64,000 nt of DNA, from NCBI GenBank assembly GCA_964399535.1, contig CAYNRE010000027.1, forward strand, positions 62,001 through 126,000. Direction: 5' to 3'. This stretch comes from CAYNRE01 sp964399535 (GTDB lineage: Bacteria > Planctomycetota > Planctomycetia > Pirellulales > CAYNRE01). The notes below the pieces were generated by a model that was not told the origin of the DNA, did no database searches, and was given only the letters and a program-made list of their open reading frames with translations. This document shows positions 54,994 to 63,549 of this stretch, piece after piece. How positions within the stretch are numbered: the first letter of the stretch is position 1; each line of letters begins with the position of its first letter. Position numbers and translations under genes: made by a program.

Positions 54994-55989
54994 ATGACCT
55001 GGCACACCGCCTGTCTCGCCGACGCCGCGCACGCGCACTGCGGCCCGTTCACGGCCCACTCATCTGCCCATGCGGCGCGGACCGGCCTGGGCCTTCTGCT
55101 GGGGTTGCTCCTTGCCGGTTGCACGACCGCCGGCCAACAGCGCCCCGGTTGGTGTTGGATGCGACGCGGGCCGTGTCCCGAGTCGCTGCTGAAATGCCGC
55201 GAGCTCTCGCAGCAGGGGCTCTCAGCCATGCAAGGTGGCGATTGGCCGGCTGGCGAACGCTTGCTGGCCGAAGCGGTGCGGACCGCCCCCGAGGATTGCG
55301 TGGCCCGGGTCCACTATGCCCAGACGCTGTGGCACCGGGGTGATCGGGAAGGCGCCGTGGCGCAATTGGGCGAAGCGGTACGCTTAGCGCCCGAGCAGGC
55401 CGACGCCCACCGGCAACTGGCCGAATACCAACTGGTGCTGGGCAACCTGAACCTGGCGCACAAGCACGTGGAAGAGGCGATTCGGCTCGAAGGGCTCAAT
55501 CCCGAGGTGCTGCGGCTGCGGGGCGACGTCTTGGTTCGCGAGGGACAACCGCGGCAAGCCCTGGCCGACTATCACCGAGCCCTGTCGTACCGGCCCAACG
55601 ACCCCGAGCTGCTTTACCGGCTAGCGATGGTTTATCTCGACCTGGGAGAACCGCGGCGCGCCTGGTCGAACCTGCTGGCGCTTTCGGATCGCTGCTCGCC
55701 TGGCGAGGAAACGCCGGAGCTGTTGGCCCTGTTGGGTCGGGCCGCGGGCGACCTGGGACGCCATGACGACGCGGCTCGCTATTACCAGGCGGCCGCCCAG
55801 CGAGGCGGAAACACGCCGGCCACCTTCCAGCAGTTGGCCGGGGCCCAACTCTCGGCCGGGCGAATCGACGATGCCCGGGCCAGTATCCATGCCGCTCTTG
55901 CGCTGGATCCAGCGCACCCCGCGAGCCGGGCGCTACTGGCGCGGATCGATCAGGCAGGTCCGCGGGCGACGGCCAGCGTTCGCCGCTGA
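54994..55989 (+). CDS. TPR-repeat lipoprotein
   Basis: 331 residues. The lipobox LLLAGC places the lipidated Cys at residue 43 of this reading, after the hydrophobic run GLGLLLGLLL. The 30-residue n-region is long, so the true start may be later or use a rare codon. About six TPR units follow, for example GDWPAGERLLAEAVRTAPED, GDREGAVAQLGEAVRLAPEQ and GRIDDARASIHAALALDPAH. Probably anchored in the membrane as a scaffold for protein assembly. Alone on the plus strand between miaE's divergent partner and a small gene. Confidence 0.82.
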   Translation: MTWHTACLADAAHAHCGPFTAHSSAHAARTGLGLLLGLLLAGCTTAGQQRPGWCWMRRGPCPESLLKCRELSQQGLSAMQGGDWPAGERLLAEAVRTAPEDCVARVHYAQTLWHRGDREGAVAQLGEAVRLAPEQADAHRQLAEYQLVLGNLNLAHKHVEEAIRLEGLNPEVLRLRGDVLVREGQPRQALADYHRALSYRPNDPELLYRLAMVYLDLGEPRRAWSNLLALSDRCSPGEETPELLALLGRAAGDLGRHDDAARYYQAAAQRGGNTPATFQQLAGAQLSAGRIDDARASIHAALALDPAHPASRALLARIDQAGPRATASVRR

Positions 55990-56289
55990 CCGGCCCCCCC
56001 GCGCTGGCGGTTGGAAATGCGCCCCTGGCAGCGATTACTCCGCCGAGCCAGCTACCGCCGCGGCACAGGGGCCGACGGTCGCAACGGATTTGTGGCCACG
56101 GGGTCGAGCGGCCACCGGGCCGGGGCCAATCGCCTGGCCCGAGCCATTTTGACCGCTGGCGCGGCACGACCTATGTTTCCCTGAGCATCGAGTTAGGTCG
56201 CCTGCGCGTTTGACTTGGTTCACGGCACCGGTCGAACTGCCCGCCGGACTCAGACTGCGTTTTGAAATTCTTGCCTGGAGGTGCCCAAG
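55990..56289. other. Intergenic region before the small helical gene
   Basis: About 300 nt. TTGACT near 56210 would serve as a -35 box, but the -10 at 17 bases (CGAACT) is poor. No ORF supported. Confidence 0.3.
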
Positions 56290-56550
56290 ATGAGCCAGGT
56301 ACTCGAGTCGCCGATCGCCGATTTGGAATTGGCCGAACCGTTTGTCGATCGCCGCCGCAGTGAACCGCTGGGTGTTCGCCCCAACCGTGAGCGCCGCCAA
56401 TTTGGCGACAGCCACGAAACGCTCTCGGCCGAGGCTCGCGAGCTGGCCGACGCCATCGACCAATACAAACTGCTTCACCGCCGCCGATTCATCACGTATC
56501 AGGAAATGCTCGACGTGATGCTGACCTTGGGCTATCGCAAGCTCGACTGA
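56290..56550 (+). CDS. Small conserved-looking hypothetical protein
   Basis: 86 residues: a polar N terminus (MSQVLESPIADLELAEPFVD), a basic middle, and a C-terminal helical region ELADAIDQYKLLHRRRFITY with QEMLDVMLTLGYRKLD after it. The C-terminal pattern looks like a short, well-conserved binding module and resembles small planctomycete proteins, though I cannot name a family. ATG 56290 lies eight bases after GGAGG. Convergent with the ABC permease gene. Confidence 0.7.
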   Translation: MSQVLESPIADLELAEPFVDRRRSEPLGVRPNRERRQFGDSHETLSAEARELADAIDQYKLLHRRRFITYQEMLDVMLTLGYRKLD

Positions 56551-56673
56551 CCCCGGCGGGGCCGCCGCCAGGCGGCGATCGGCCCCCTGCCCTCGAGCGC
56601 TGGCCGACGTTGCCGGTCGAGGAACCGGCCCGCGCGCTGGCCCGGTTTCGGGCAGCCGGCTCTCGGCGCGGTG

Positions 56674-58491
56674 CTATTCTTCGCCCAGGGTGGTTCGTCC
56701 GGTGGCCACGTCGAATTCGTAGATGGCCGGAATCAGCATGGCCGCCGTGGTGAAACCGTACATGAAGGCCACGACCAGAAAAACCGCCAGCGTGTAGCCC
56801 AACAGATAGCTGGTGATGGCGTAAAAGGTGGCGAACGGGCAGAGCAGCGAGGCCACGGCGATGGCGGGCGAGGGATTTCGGGCGCCAAGCGCCGCGTAGA
56901 GCCCCACGCCGCCGCCGAGCATGAAGGCCAGAAACGGCTGTAGCTGGGTTTGAAACGACCCGCTAAACGCAACGAGCATGCGCACGCAAGTGGCGATTCC
57001 CAGGAACAGAAAGAACACGGTTCCCAGGCTGGTGGCCACGGCCTGACGGGAGTTTTCGTAGGTCAGGCCGGTGTGAATTCCAAGCGTCGCCACGAACGTG
57101 TCGAGCACCGACATTCCCAGCAGCAAGTAAACCAGGTTCTCGGTCGAGACCGAGCCGCGCCACCAAAGGTAACCGCACAGCGCCATCGGCAGCAGCACGC
57201 ACTCCTTGGCGTTGTAGAGCGCGCCCCCGAGTTTTCCGAAGACGAACTCGCCCGGTGTCAGGTCGGTTACCAGCAACAGGTCGAGCGCCTTGGCATCGCG
57301 CTCGGAAGTTATTGCCGTGACGGCCTGGGCGTTGACGAGCACCAGGCTGAGCACCGTCAGCGGCACCAGCAACAGGCTCGCCGTGGCTCGATCGAGGCCA
57401 GATTCGGTTTCCAAGGCGCGGTAAAGCGCCAGGGCGACTACGGCGGAGAGGAGCCAGTAGGCCAGCCGAATCAGAATGGTCCGTCGGCCGTAGGCGGCCG
57501 TCCGCACTTCCCGCCAAAGGATGGGGTTCGACCAGATCGGCCGGCTGAGGCGAGGCCCCCGGGCCGCTTTCTCTGCCGTTTTCGCGGGGTCCGCCGCGGC
57601 CCGAATTTCGTTCGCGGGGGTGCTTGTTTCCGGCCGGCTGGCGGCCTCGTTCCCCGCATCTTCGGCAACGGGCTGCGCCTCGCGCGAGGGATTCCAGCGG
57701 CGCACTCCGACGATGGCGACCAGATTCAAGACCGCGGCCCCGATCGAACCCGCCACGAGAAAGGCATACACCGGGCTGGCCAGCAGGCCGAACCGGGGAT
57801 CGGCCTGAGCGTAGGGGCGCGTGGCCTGCAAAACGGCCTGCCAGGGGCTGAACACGATGGCCCAAGCGCGGCAATCCAGGCCAGCCCAACCGCTGCCCAG
57901 CCAACCGAGCTGCACGGCCTCCCAGATACCGATCCAAGCCACGAGCACCAGTGTGGTCAGGGCCAGGGCCTGAAAGGTTTTCTCTCGCCACAGCGCAATC
58001 GTCGAGCCCAGGCTGCCGGCCCCCAGGGCGGCAACGGCGGTTACGGCAAAGGTTCGGGCAACCTGGTCCCAGGCCACGCCGCCAAAGAGCATCAAGAGCG
58101 CGAAGACCGGCGCCGCGGCGGCCAGCAGCACGCCGACCCCCAGGATGCTGGCCAAAAGTTTGCCGAGAACCAGCTCGCTATCGGTTAGCCGGCTGAGCAA
58201 CAGCAGCAAGATGGTCTTGCGGTCCTTCTCCTGAGCCACGCCACTGGCCGCCGAAAGCGCGGCAAAAAACACCGCTAGCGCCAGCTGAAGCGGCCCCAGG
58301 ATTTGAAATACCAACCCGCCGAAACGAGCCAGGTCGCCCACATTGCGCACCACCTGGGTGCCGGCCAGCACGAGCCAGGCGGTGGTGAGCACCAAGAGCA
58401 AGATCGCGGCATAGACGGCCCGCGCGATGTAGAAGCGTGGACGGCGTGGAGCCGTGATCAGTTCGCGGGTAAAGACGGGGCCAACCAGCAA
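56674..58491 (-). CDS. ABC-2-type transporter permease
   Basis: 605-residue polytopic membrane protein with about twelve spans in two halves separated by a charged, Ala/Pro-rich cytoplasmic linker (about residues 270-320). The start region LVGPVFTRELITAPRRPRFY, a cytoplasmic helix before span one, and ARAVYAAILLLVLTTAWLVL, LTDSELVLGKLLASILGVGV and GVAQEKDRKTILLLLLSRLT are typical of ABC-2 permeases such as those in gliding or nutrient-export systems. The ATPase gene is not adjacent in this window. The first codon here is TTG; a slightly different start is possible. Convergent with the small gene at 56290. Confidence 0.85.
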   Translation of the reverse strand: MLVGPVFTRELITAPRRPRFYIARAVYAAILLLVLTTAWLVLAGTQVVRNVGDLARFGGLVFQILGPLQLALAVFFAALSAASGVAQEKDRKTILLLLLSRLTDSELVLGKLLASILGVGVLLAAAAPVFALLMLFGGVAWDQVARTFAVTAVAALGAGSLGSTIALWREKTFQALALTTLVLVAWIGIWEAVQLGWLGSGWAGLDCRAWAIVFSPWQAVLQATRPYAQADPRFGLLASPVYAFLVAGSIGAAVLNLVAIVGVRRWNPSREAQPVAEDAGNEAASRPETSTPANEIRAAADPAKTAEKAARGPRLSRPIWSNPILWREVRTAAYGRRTILIRLAYWLLSAVVALALYRALETESGLDRATASLLLVPLTVLSLVLVNAQAVTAITSERDAKALDLLLVTDLTPGEFVFGKLGGALYNAKECVLLPMALCGYLWWRGSVSTENLVYLLLGMSVLDTFVATLGIHTGLTYENSRQAVATSLGTVFFLFLGIATCVRMLVAFSGSFQTQLQPFLAFMLGGGVGLYAALGARNPSPAIAVASLLCPFATFYAITSYLLGYTLAVFLVVAFMYGFTTAAMLIPAIYEFDVATGRTTLGEE

Positions 58492-58655
58492 GATCGCGAT
58501 TCCCCAAACGGTCGGTACCAGGGAGCCCGGCGGGCCTCTCCGGCGACTTGCCCCACAGGGGGCAGCACGCCACGGATCTGGTTATAACCGAACCGACGGG
58601 CCCGGCAGAGTGCCCGGCCGGGGGCGGGGGTTCCGCCGCGAGCGGTTTGCCCGAT

Positions 58656-59927
58656 TTACCGCACCGTGGTCGGACGACGAGCCTGCAGCAAGGCGCCCGT
58701 GTACCGGTCCGGGTTTTGCTCGAACTGGTGCAGCGAGGCTTCGTTGGCGAACAGGAAGATGCGGCCGTCGCACACCACGCCGAATTCGCGGCGCCCTTCA
58801 ATCGCTTGCCCCTGGTCCAGGGCGATCACCGGGTCGATGCCGGCCGCGACCGGGCTGTAGCGAGCCGGGTCGGCTAGAAACATTCGCTGTTCCTCCGGAC
58901 CGGCGAATAGGTAAGTGCGACCTTCATAAACGGCGCCCCATTGAGGCCGGCCAGGAACCCAGCGGTAGTGGTCATAGAGTTGCACGGGGCAGTAGCCATC
59001 GAGCCCCAACGCGGTAGCTGGTTGAGGAGCCGCGGTCGATGTCGGCGTAAGGCCCGCGGCCACCGGGGGCGGAGCCTGAGAGGCCGGGCTGCTCGATGCC
59101 AGCCCGCTGGAGTTTTCTGGCCAGGGCTGGTGCGCCGGAGTGGCCGGAACGGCCAGCGCGCCGGTCGCGGGTGCGTAGGACGGATCGGTGGCGGCAGGCC
59201 GCGGGGCTTCGGGCGCCCAACCTGCCGGCGGCTGCGCGGCGGCGGCCGTAGCGTCGGCCGGCAGCCCGGCAATCGGGCCGAGCGGTGCCGCGGCCGGCGG
59301 TGCGGCCTGATCGTAGGGCAAGGTGGCCTGCCTGCGCGAGCGCTGAGCTTGCAGGCTCAGGTATTCATCGTTGGGGGGCGGCGTTCGCGGCGACGCGGCA
59401 GTCTCGCCGCTGGGGGCGGGGGCCGTGGTGCCCGGAGTGACGGGCGACTCGGCGTATCCGGGCGCCGCCGGATCGGCAACGCCCACCGGCGCCGAGGCCG
59501 CGGCCGATTCGCCACCGCCCGCCGCCATTTGATGGAGTCGCGTCAGATAGTCTTGCGGTGTGAGCGAAGCCGGGAGGCGGCCCACCACTTTGCCATCGGG
59601 CGATAACACCACGTCGGTCGGCAGGTAACGCACGCCGAGCTGTTCGGCCAGCTCGGGGTCGCGATCGCGATTGACCTTAACGAGCACGAATCGTTTTTCG
59701 AGCGCGGCCCCCAAGCCGGGAGCGCTGAGCACGTCGTGCTCCATTCGCAAACACGGCTCGCACCAGGGAGCCCAGAAATGCACCACCAGCAACCGGTTGG
59801 TTTGCGTGGCCAGGGCCTGGGCCGAAGCGAAATCGGGCTGGAATGTCACCCGATCGTCGGCTTTGACCGACATGCCCAGGATCGTTCCCACGATCGTGGT
59901 TCCCACCACCAATCGAAAGCTAACCAT
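58656..59927 (-). CDS. Exported thioredoxin-YHS fusion protein
   Basis: 423 residues. Signal peptide VSFRLVVGTTIVGTILGMSV, then a thioredoxin domain with C56 and C59 in FWAPWCEPCLRM and the cis-Pro motif YLPTDVVLSPDG. A long Pro/Ala/Ser-rich linker (about 135-310) leads to two tandem YHS-like domains: LDGYCPVQLYDHYRWVPG with YEGRTYLFAGPEEQRMFLAD, and FGVVCDGRIFLFANEASLHQ. YHS modules often bind copper or other metals. A thiol-disulfide or metal-handling role outside the cytoplasm is inferred. Start ATG 59925-59927 has GGAA seven bases upstream; ATG 59951 is an alternative. Confidence 0.82.
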   Translation of the reverse strand: MVSFRLVVGTTIVGTILGMSVKADDRVTFQPDFASAQALATQTNRLLVVHFWAPWCEPCLRMEHDVLSAPGLGAALEKRFVLVKVNRDRDPELAEQLGVRYLPTDVVLSPDGKVVGRLPASLTPQDYLTRLHQMAAGGGESAAASAPVGVADPAAPGYAESPVTPGTTAPAPSGETAASPRTPPPNDEYLSLQAQRSRRQATLPYDQAAPPAAAPLGPIAGLPADATAAAAQPPAGWAPEAPRPAATDPSYAPATGALAVPATPAHQPWPENSSGLASSSPASQAPPPVAAGLTPTSTAAPQPATALGLDGYCPVQLYDHYRWVPGRPQWGAVYEGRTYLFAGPEEQRMFLADPARYSPVAAGIDPVIALDQGQAIEGRREFGVVCDGRIFLFANEASLHQFEQNPDRYTGALLQARRPTTVR

Positions 59928-61144
59928 GATCGGTTCCAGGATTGAGCGCATCGCAGTTCGGCACCGCGAGAAGTGGGCCTGCTCGGGTTGTATCGGCTGC
60001 CCGGAGCGATCCGCTTGGAGAAAAGGGGCGGATAACACCGATTTTTCAGCCTCCCCGGAGCCGGGCACGGCTAGGCCTCTCGGTCGCCGCCCAACCCGTT
60101 GGCCGCGCGCTACCCGGCAGACAAGGTCGTCTGGAACCGGGCAGGGTGAACGTAAGTGATTTAGCAAACTGCCGTTAGGTTCTAGGAAGGTGTTGGTTTA
60201 GCCGCCCCGGGCCGAGGGCCAGAAGCGCTCTGGCAATCACCTGCGGGACAACCCGGTAGCCCCCGGAGTCGACGGTAACGGGCAGAGTCTGGACCGGGCA
60301 GGTTCAGTAAGCGATAAGGTTTTTCCCAGTAGCCATTTATGGATCGTTGTCCGGGGTTCGATTCGGGGTTGGCGAGGGGGCCCAGCGGCGGCCGGTACAA
60401 TCCAGCTTGACACGCTTGTCGGCGCGATTATCATTTCCGTAGCTTTAGCTCTGCGAAACAGTGTGTGCTTTTGGCCCGTGGTTAAGTTCTTTGGGCCAGC
60501 CCTGTTTGCTACCGGGCTCGTTGGGGGCCTGAGGGCGTAAGTCGGGTGGAGCGATCTGCTCGACGACAACGCGTCGGCTCGGCGAGAGCCAGGTATTTGC
60601 CCGGGGGGCTTGCGAGAATTCGCACGACCGAGGGGAGTTTGTTCCCAAGGACGAACGGGGAACGGCTGAGTTTCCCTCGGTAAGGGGTGAGAAGAGGTTC
60701 ACCGAACCGGAGTCGAGAACCGCGTCGGTGTTTCGCCGTGCTGAGATGACAGCCCGGATTTGCGGGGTGGTCGGTCTCAGTCAGCGTAGGAAGCCCTTGG
60801 GCAAGGAGTGTTGCGGACCCTCTGCTCCCCGCAGGGGGAAGTTCGCGGCGTAGGGCTGACGAACGTGGGTTCGGTTCGCAGTCGATCTGCGTTTCCGAGG
60901 CCCGGCTTCAGTCGTTCGCGAAATCGTGCTCGTGGTGGCCCAATCGGTCGAGGATCGGCCGGTCGATGGGTCCGACCGTGCAAGTAGGTCATCGGCCTGC
61001 GTGCCAACTAGGGCATTTGCCCTGAGATGTTACGGTCCTCGGCCCGTGGCCGAGCAGACTGCCGTGTGTCGCTGTTATTTTTGGCGCACAAGCGCCCCAC
61101 TGGGTGATTGCGCGCCTCTTTGGAAGGCCTGGATCGAACTGGAA
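59928..61144. other. Long divergent region upstream of rho
   Basis: About 1220 nt between the thioredoxin-YHS gene and rho. It contains a strong plus-strand promoter at 60407-60434, so rho would have a leader of about 700 nt. Minus-strand and plus-strand ORFs in the leader look like chance openings. I see no tRNA, RNase P, tmRNA or SRP RNA motif. Confidence 0.5.
60407..60434 (+). promoter_or_regulatory. Strong sigma-70-like promoter, probably of rho
   Basis: TTGACA (60407-60412), a perfect -35, 16-base spacer, then TATCAT (60429-60434), five of six -10 matches. It is the best promoter in the window. Transcription would start near 60441, about 700 nt before the rho ATG. Confidence 0.65.
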
Positions 61145-62506
61145 ATGAATACGAAGCGTCGTGGTGGTGGCGGTGGTGGTGGCGGCGGTGGCGGCGGACG
61201 TTCCCGTGGGCGTGGGGGCCCCGGCGGACCAGGGGGCGGTGGATACGGAGGTGGCGGCTACGGCGGCGGTCGCGGGCGAGGTCGGCATCCGCACCCGCGC
61301 CATTACCGCGAAGGCCAGCCCCGCAACCAACCTTCGCCGCAGGTGCTCGACAGCGAGCCGGTTACCGAAAACGGCGAACCGCTCCCCTTGGAGCCCGCCA
61401 GCGGCGTTCTCGAATTGCACCCCAATGGTTACGGGTTTCTTCGTGATCCGGGCAACAACTACCAGCGCGAGCGAACCGACCCGTTCGTGCCTGGCACGCT
61501 GATCGAAAAATTTCGCCTTCGCGAGGGGCTGAAGATCAACGGCCTGGTGCAGCAGAACCGCAAGCTGCAAGGTCCGCGGCTCAAGGAAATCATCGACCTG
61601 GATGGTACTCCGCCGGCCGACTACCCCACCGTCAAATCGTTCGACTCGCTTACGCCGATCAACCCGGAAAGCTGGTTGCGGCTGGAAACCGGCGCGCAGC
61701 CCCTGTCGACCCGGGTGATGGACCTGCTGACGCCGTTGGGCAAAGGGCAGCGGGCCTTGATCGTGGCTCCGCCGCGCACGGGCAAAACAATGCTCTTGCA
61801 GCACATCAGCCAGGCGATCGCCACGAACTTTCCCGAGCTGTATCTGATGATGCTGCTGGTCGACGAACGGCCCGAGGAAGTGACTGAGATGCGCCGGATC
61901 ACCCGGGGCGAGGTATTGGCCTCGAGCCTGGATCGCGACGTGGAAAGCCACGTGCGGCTCTCGCAGCTTGTGCTGGAGCGCTGCAAGCGGCTCGTCGAGC
62001 TGGGCAAAGACGTGTTCCTGCTGATGGACTCGATTACCCGCATGGCCCGGGCCTTTAACAAGTGGGTGGGCAACACCGGCCGGACCATGTCGGGCGGCGT
62101 CGACATCAAGGCGCTCGATATTCCCAAGAAGTTGTTTGCCACGGCCCGGGTATTCGAGGAAGGGGGGTCGCTCACGATCGTGGCCACGGCCCTGGTCGAC
62201 ACCGGCAGCCGAATGGACGAGTTGATATTTCAAGAGTTCAAGGGCACCGGCAACATGGAGTTGGTGCTCGATCGCAAGCTGGCTGACCGGCGCGTGTGGC
62301 CGGCCATCGACATCAGCCAGTCGGGCACGCGTCGCGAAGAGAAGCTGCTTCCGCCCGACGTGCTCCACGCCACCACCATGCTGCGCCGCACGCTTTCGCA
62401 GATGCACCACGTCGACGCCATGGAGCAGCTCACCAGCAAGCTGGCCAAGTTCAAGTCGAACCGCGAGTTCGTCAACTTGATCAGCGGTGTGCAGTCGATG
62501 GACTAG
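61145..62506 (+). CDS. rho: Transcription termination factor Rho
   Basis: 453-residue hexameric RNA helicase that ends transcription at rut sites. N-terminal residues 6-47 are a low-complexity Gly/Arg region, including twelve consecutive Gly, with RGRGGPGGPGGGGYGG after it. The RNA-binding cold-shock-like domain has GVLELHPNGYGFLRDPGNNY. The ATPase core has the Walker A APPRTGKTMLL, MLLVDERPEEVTEM with the catalytic Glu, and the Q/R-loop region NTGRTMSGGVDIKA. Start ATG 61145 has only a weak GGAA before it. Low-complexity insertions in Rho are known in several phyla. A long leader suggests autogenous control. Confidence 0.95.
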   Translation: MNTKRRGGGGGGGGGGGGRSRGRGGPGGPGGGGYGGGGYGGGRGRGRHPHPRHYREGQPRNQPSPQVLDSEPVTENGEPLPLEPASGVLELHPNGYGFLRDPGNNYQRERTDPFVPGTLIEKFRLREGLKINGLVQQNRKLQGPRLKEIIDLDGTPPADYPTVKSFDSLTPINPESWLRLETGAQPLSTRVMDLLTPLGKGQRALIVAPPRTGKTMLLQHISQAIATNFPELYLMMLLVDERPEEVTEMRRITRGEVLASSLDRDVESHVRLSQLVLERCKRLVELGKDVFLLMDSITRMARAFNKWVGNTGRTMSGGVDIKALDIPKKLFATARVFEEGGSLTIVATALVDTGSRMDELIFQEFKGTGNMELVLDRKLADRRVWPAIDISQSGTRREEKLLPPDVLHATTMLRRTLSQMHHVDAMEQLTSKLAKFKSNREFVNLISGVQSMD

Positions 62507-63021
62507 CCCCCTGCTGGAATCGACCAGCAAGTGCGATCGGCCGCGCAGTTTGGGCCGCTTGCATCCGGCCGCTTGAGAGGGCCCCGGGGTTACGTCGCGC
62601 GCCTACCTGGAACCTGCTGGTATCGAGCGCTGGCCCTGCGGACCGAGCCCCCCGCTTTCACCCTCACAGGGTGGTCGCGCTACTCTGGGCTTGGCCGTCT
62701 TCCCTAGTGGGCACTTAGGACCCGAGGCACCACCCCTTTGGCTTCGGGGGAGGGCTGGTTGGGGCACCTGGTCGCGGTCGCCCCGGTCACAAAAAAACAG
62801 GGCCCGTTCCGTTGGGAACGGGCCCTTGGGATCGAACCGAGTTCGACCTGGCTCACCGAGTTCGACCCGGCATGCTGTGCCTTGGCCGGCGGCCGCCTTG
62901 GGCGGCCTGTTGGAGTACGCGACCCCAACCGGGTGTCGCTTGCCGGGCGAGTCGGCACCGCAACCTGGCGGCGCACCCCATCCCAGCGCGATCGCGACGC
63001 GGTCCGGCCGGCTCTCCGCAA
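62507..63021. other. Region between convergent rho and small lipoprotein genes
   Basis: About 515 nt with the minus-strand terminator at 62791-62825. I see no rho-side T-run terminator. A plus ORF at 62738-63202 with a GIEP-type sequence is treated as spurious. Confidence 0.45.
62791..62825 (-). terminator. Intrinsic terminator of the small lipoprotein gene
   Basis: An 11-bp perfect stem, GGGCCCGTTCC (62800-62810) with GGAACGGGCCC (62815-62825), loop GTTG. On the minus strand it is followed after CT by seven T (the A run at 62791-62797). It lies about 200 nt beyond the lipoprotein stop. Rho-independent, despite the neighbouring rho gene. Confidence 0.8.
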
Positions 63022-63171
63022 CTACTCGGCGGGGGTCTCAGCCGGGGTCTCGGCCGGAGTTTCGGCCGGAGCTTCAGTCGTCGTCGGAGCGGCCGACTCT
63101 TCGGTCTTGGCGCAGCCAACGGCAAAGGTACCCAGGCTCAGCAACAGGGCGAGCGTAGCCAACTTCTTCAT
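63022..63171 (-). CDS. Small lipoprotein with ETPA repeats
   Basis: 49 residues: MKKLATLALLLSLGTFAVGC, with the lipobox Cys at residue 20, then a polar tail with repeated PAETPAETPAE. A basic start, hydrophobic core and lipobox make it a convincing exported lipoprotein despite its size. ATG 63169-63171 has AAGGA about nine bases upstream. It has its own intrinsic terminator. Function unknown; many bacteria have such short surface-exposed lipoproteins. Divergent from the sigma factor gene. Confidence 0.8.
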   Translation of the reverse strand: MKKLATLALLLSLGTFAVGCAKTEESAAPTTTEAPAETPAETPAETPAE

Positions 63172-63549
63172 TGCAGTACTTCCTTCAAGGTATGCGACCT
63201 AACTTGACCGGGGGCGGCGGGCGGCATGCCCGGGCCCTCCTCTATCACGGTTGTTCCGTGGCCTAGGGGTTTTATTCCCGCCACGGTAGAATTTTTCCAA
63301 GATTGCGGCAGCCGGCTCGATTCGACCTGCGGGGGTCGCCGGGCCGCATTCACCATAAGGTTGGGCCGGCTCGCAGCCATTCGCCCCGAACCGCGACCCT
63401 TGCCCGATTCGGGCGTCGGTCCGAGGCGGGCCAGTTGCGCCGGCCAGATCCCCCTTCTCGCGGGGGAGTCTTGGCGTGCAGGGCGGGGTCGCGCAGGGTT
63501 CGCGGGAATATTTCGGCCGTTTGCTGACTCTCAGGGAGTGAACGCCCCA
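63172..63549. other. Divergent region between small lipoprotein and sigma factor
   Basis: About 380 nt. A minus-strand A/T-rich patch near 63265-63305 (GGGAATAAAACC downstream of TTGGAA) could hold the lipoprotein promoter. No ORF of substance. Confidence 0.35.

Noticed and set aside
60351..60376. tRNA T-arm-like GGGGTTCGATTCGGGG
   Set aside because: The flanking bases cannot pair (GGGG opposite CGGGG), and no acceptor, D or anticodon arm fits around it.
60182..61007. Small minus-strand ORFs of 70 to 110 codons in the rho leader
   Set aside because: They overlap each other, lack ribosome binding sites and have non-protein-like composition.
62738..63202. 154-codon plus-strand ORF with WERALGIEPSS-type sequence
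   Set aside because: It runs across the lipoprotein's terminator and antisense to its gene. The GIEP-type sequence resembles commonly mispredicted intergenic ORFs.
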